Positions 23,811-24,403 of a stretch of DNA of 24,403 nucleotides are shown piece by piece. Under the pieces are notes generated by a model. It saw only the letters and a program-made list of their open reading frames with translations, was not told the DNA's origin and made no database searches. Positions within the stretch are counted from its first letter, which is position 1. Every line of letters starts with the position of its first letter. The position numbers were made by a program, and so were the translations under genes. Source of the DNA: Hyphomonas sp. UBA5111 (lineage in GTDB: Bacteria; Pseudomonadota; Alphaproteobacteria; Caulobacterales; Hyphomonadaceae); contig DHZF01000088.1 in NCBI GenBank assembly GCA_002414505.1, positions 26,227 through 50,629 on the forward strand, written 5' to 3'.

Positions 23811-24403
23811 GTGATCAATAGAAGACATTTGCTGCACTCTGCGCTGGGCGCGGGAGCAGTCCTTAGCTCGGCAAAGCTCCTTCCCGCTTGGGCAAGATCC
23901 GCAAGCGCCGGCAATCTTGGCATAGCCTCGCTCACTGGCACGCGGTTTGACCTCGATATCGACCGGTTTCCGGTGCGCATCAATGGTCGAGACGGAATGG
24001 CAACCGGGATCAACGGGACCCTGCCAGGTCCACTCCTGCGCTTTCGGGAAGGCGATGATGTCACGCTCAACGTGACCAACCGGCTCCAGGAGGATACGTC
24101 GATCCACTGGCATGGGCTGCTTGTCCCCTTCCACATGGACGGCGTTCCCGGACTCAGCTTTCCGGGCATAAGACCGGGCGAAACCTTCAAGTATCAGTTC
24201 AAGGTGCCGCAGAACGGGACCTATTGGTACCACTCCCATTCGGGTCTTCAGGAACAGCTCGGCCATTACGGCCCGATCGTAATTGATCCTGCCGAACCGG
24301 ATCGGGTTCTCTATGACCGGGAATACGTCCTCGTGCTCAGCGACTGGAGCTTCACCCATCCGCACCGGATCTTCGCCCAATTGAAGAAGAATCCGGAAAG
24401 CCT
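23811..24403 (+). CDS. copA: Copper-resistance multicopper oxidase CopA (3' end cut by window)
   Basis: The first 197 codons of a periplasmic multicopper oxidase are present. A Tat signal (INRRHLLHSALGAGAVLSSAKLLP) ends near AWA. The first cupredoxin domain follows, with copper ligands HWHG (in SIHWHGLLVPFHMDGVPG) and HSH (in TYWYHSHSGLQEQLGHYG), and PGPLLRFREGDDVTLNVTN. This is the CopA/PcoA type, which oxidises Cu(I) and protects the periplasm. The GTG at 23811 is preferred because GGAG lies six bases upstream; an in-frame ATG at 23799 has no ribosome site. It is 59 bases after the small CopL-like gene and probably shares its metal-responsive promoter. The rest lies beyond the window. Confidence 0.95.
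   Translation, partial: MINRRHLLHSALGAGAVLSSAKLLPAWARSASAGNLGIASLTGTRFDLDIDRFPVRINGRDGMATGINGTLPGPLLRFREGDDVTLNVTNRLQEDTSIHWHGLLVPFHMDGVPGLSFPGIRPGETFKYQFKVPQNGTYWYHSHSGLQEQLGHYGPIVIDPAEPDRVLYDREYVLVLSDWSFTHPHRIFAQLKKNPES

Noticed and set aside
23493..24380. 295-codon open frame on the minus strand
   Set aside because: It lies opposite copA and the CopL-like gene, has no recognisable domain or ribosome site, and the plus-strand frames show clear copper-oxidase motifs.
1..24403. CRISPR arrays, tRNA, rRNA or intact insertion sequences
   Set aside because: I found no regularly spaced repeats, tRNA-like cloverleaf, rRNA segments or transposase with terminal repeats.

Overview
The window looks like chromosomal DNA of an alphaproteobacterium, possibly Caulobacterales/Hyphomonadales or Sphingomonadales. 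The reasons are a large TonB-dependent receptor used for sugar uptake, several Tat-type lipoprotein glycosidases, and a non-phosphorylative L-rhamnose pathway of the kind described in Sphingomonas. I cannot fix the genus from sequence alone. Most of the window (about 1-22,400) is a plant cell-wall (pectin/rhamnogalacturonan plus xylan) utilisation locus. The last 2 kb is an unrelated copper-resistance module that follows a decayed mobile-element relic.

Layout. 1-938: a LacI-family regulator on the minus strand, cut by the window start. 939-1462: a long divergent control region with a CG-centred 12-bp palindrome. 1463-7367 (+): TonB-dependent receptor, strong terminator, GH10 endo-xylanase, altronate dehydratase UxaA. 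7401-12623 (-): transcribed toward the receptor block, in the order L-rhamnose 1-dehydrogenase, IclR regulator, a 779-aa six-hairpin glycosidase lipoprotein and a GH43-like beta-propeller glycosidase. 12747-20693 (+): L-rhamnonate dehydratase (rhmD), an FAH-family diketo-deoxyrhamnonate hydrolase, an SDR keto-deoxyrhamnonate dehydrogenase, an amidohydrolase-type rhamnonolactonase, the rhamnose/H+ symporter rhaT, a divergent GH28 and an alpha/beta-hydrolase lipoprotein. 20814-22223 (-): a canonical GH28 polygalacturonase. 22483-22762: frameshifted remnant of a relaxase (DUF3363-type). 23327-24403: MerR-type promoter, small His/Met/Cys-rich CopL-like protein, and the start of the copper oxidase gene copA, cut by the window end.

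How it fits together. Oligosaccharides enter through the receptor. Exported GH10, GH28, GH43-like and six-hairpin enzymes, plus a possible esterase, trim them in the periplasm or at membrane surfaces. L-rhamnose enters the cytoplasm by RhaT and is oxidised in five steps (RhaDH, lactonase, RhmD, SDR, FAH hydrolase) to pyruvate and L-lactate without phosphorylation. Galacturonate-derived altronate is dehydrated by UxaA; its partner isomerase and reductase are not in this window.

Regulation. Reading the intergenic regions by eye gave a shared 17-bp element, ATYCCACATTRYGGSAY. It lies upstream of the IclR gene itself, the six-hairpin glycosidase gene and the polygalacturonase gene. It is a good candidate for the IclR operator and would tie rhamnose catabolism to pectin depolymerisation. 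The LacI regulator probably controls the receptor block through GCCACCGGTGGC. These operator assignments are inference.
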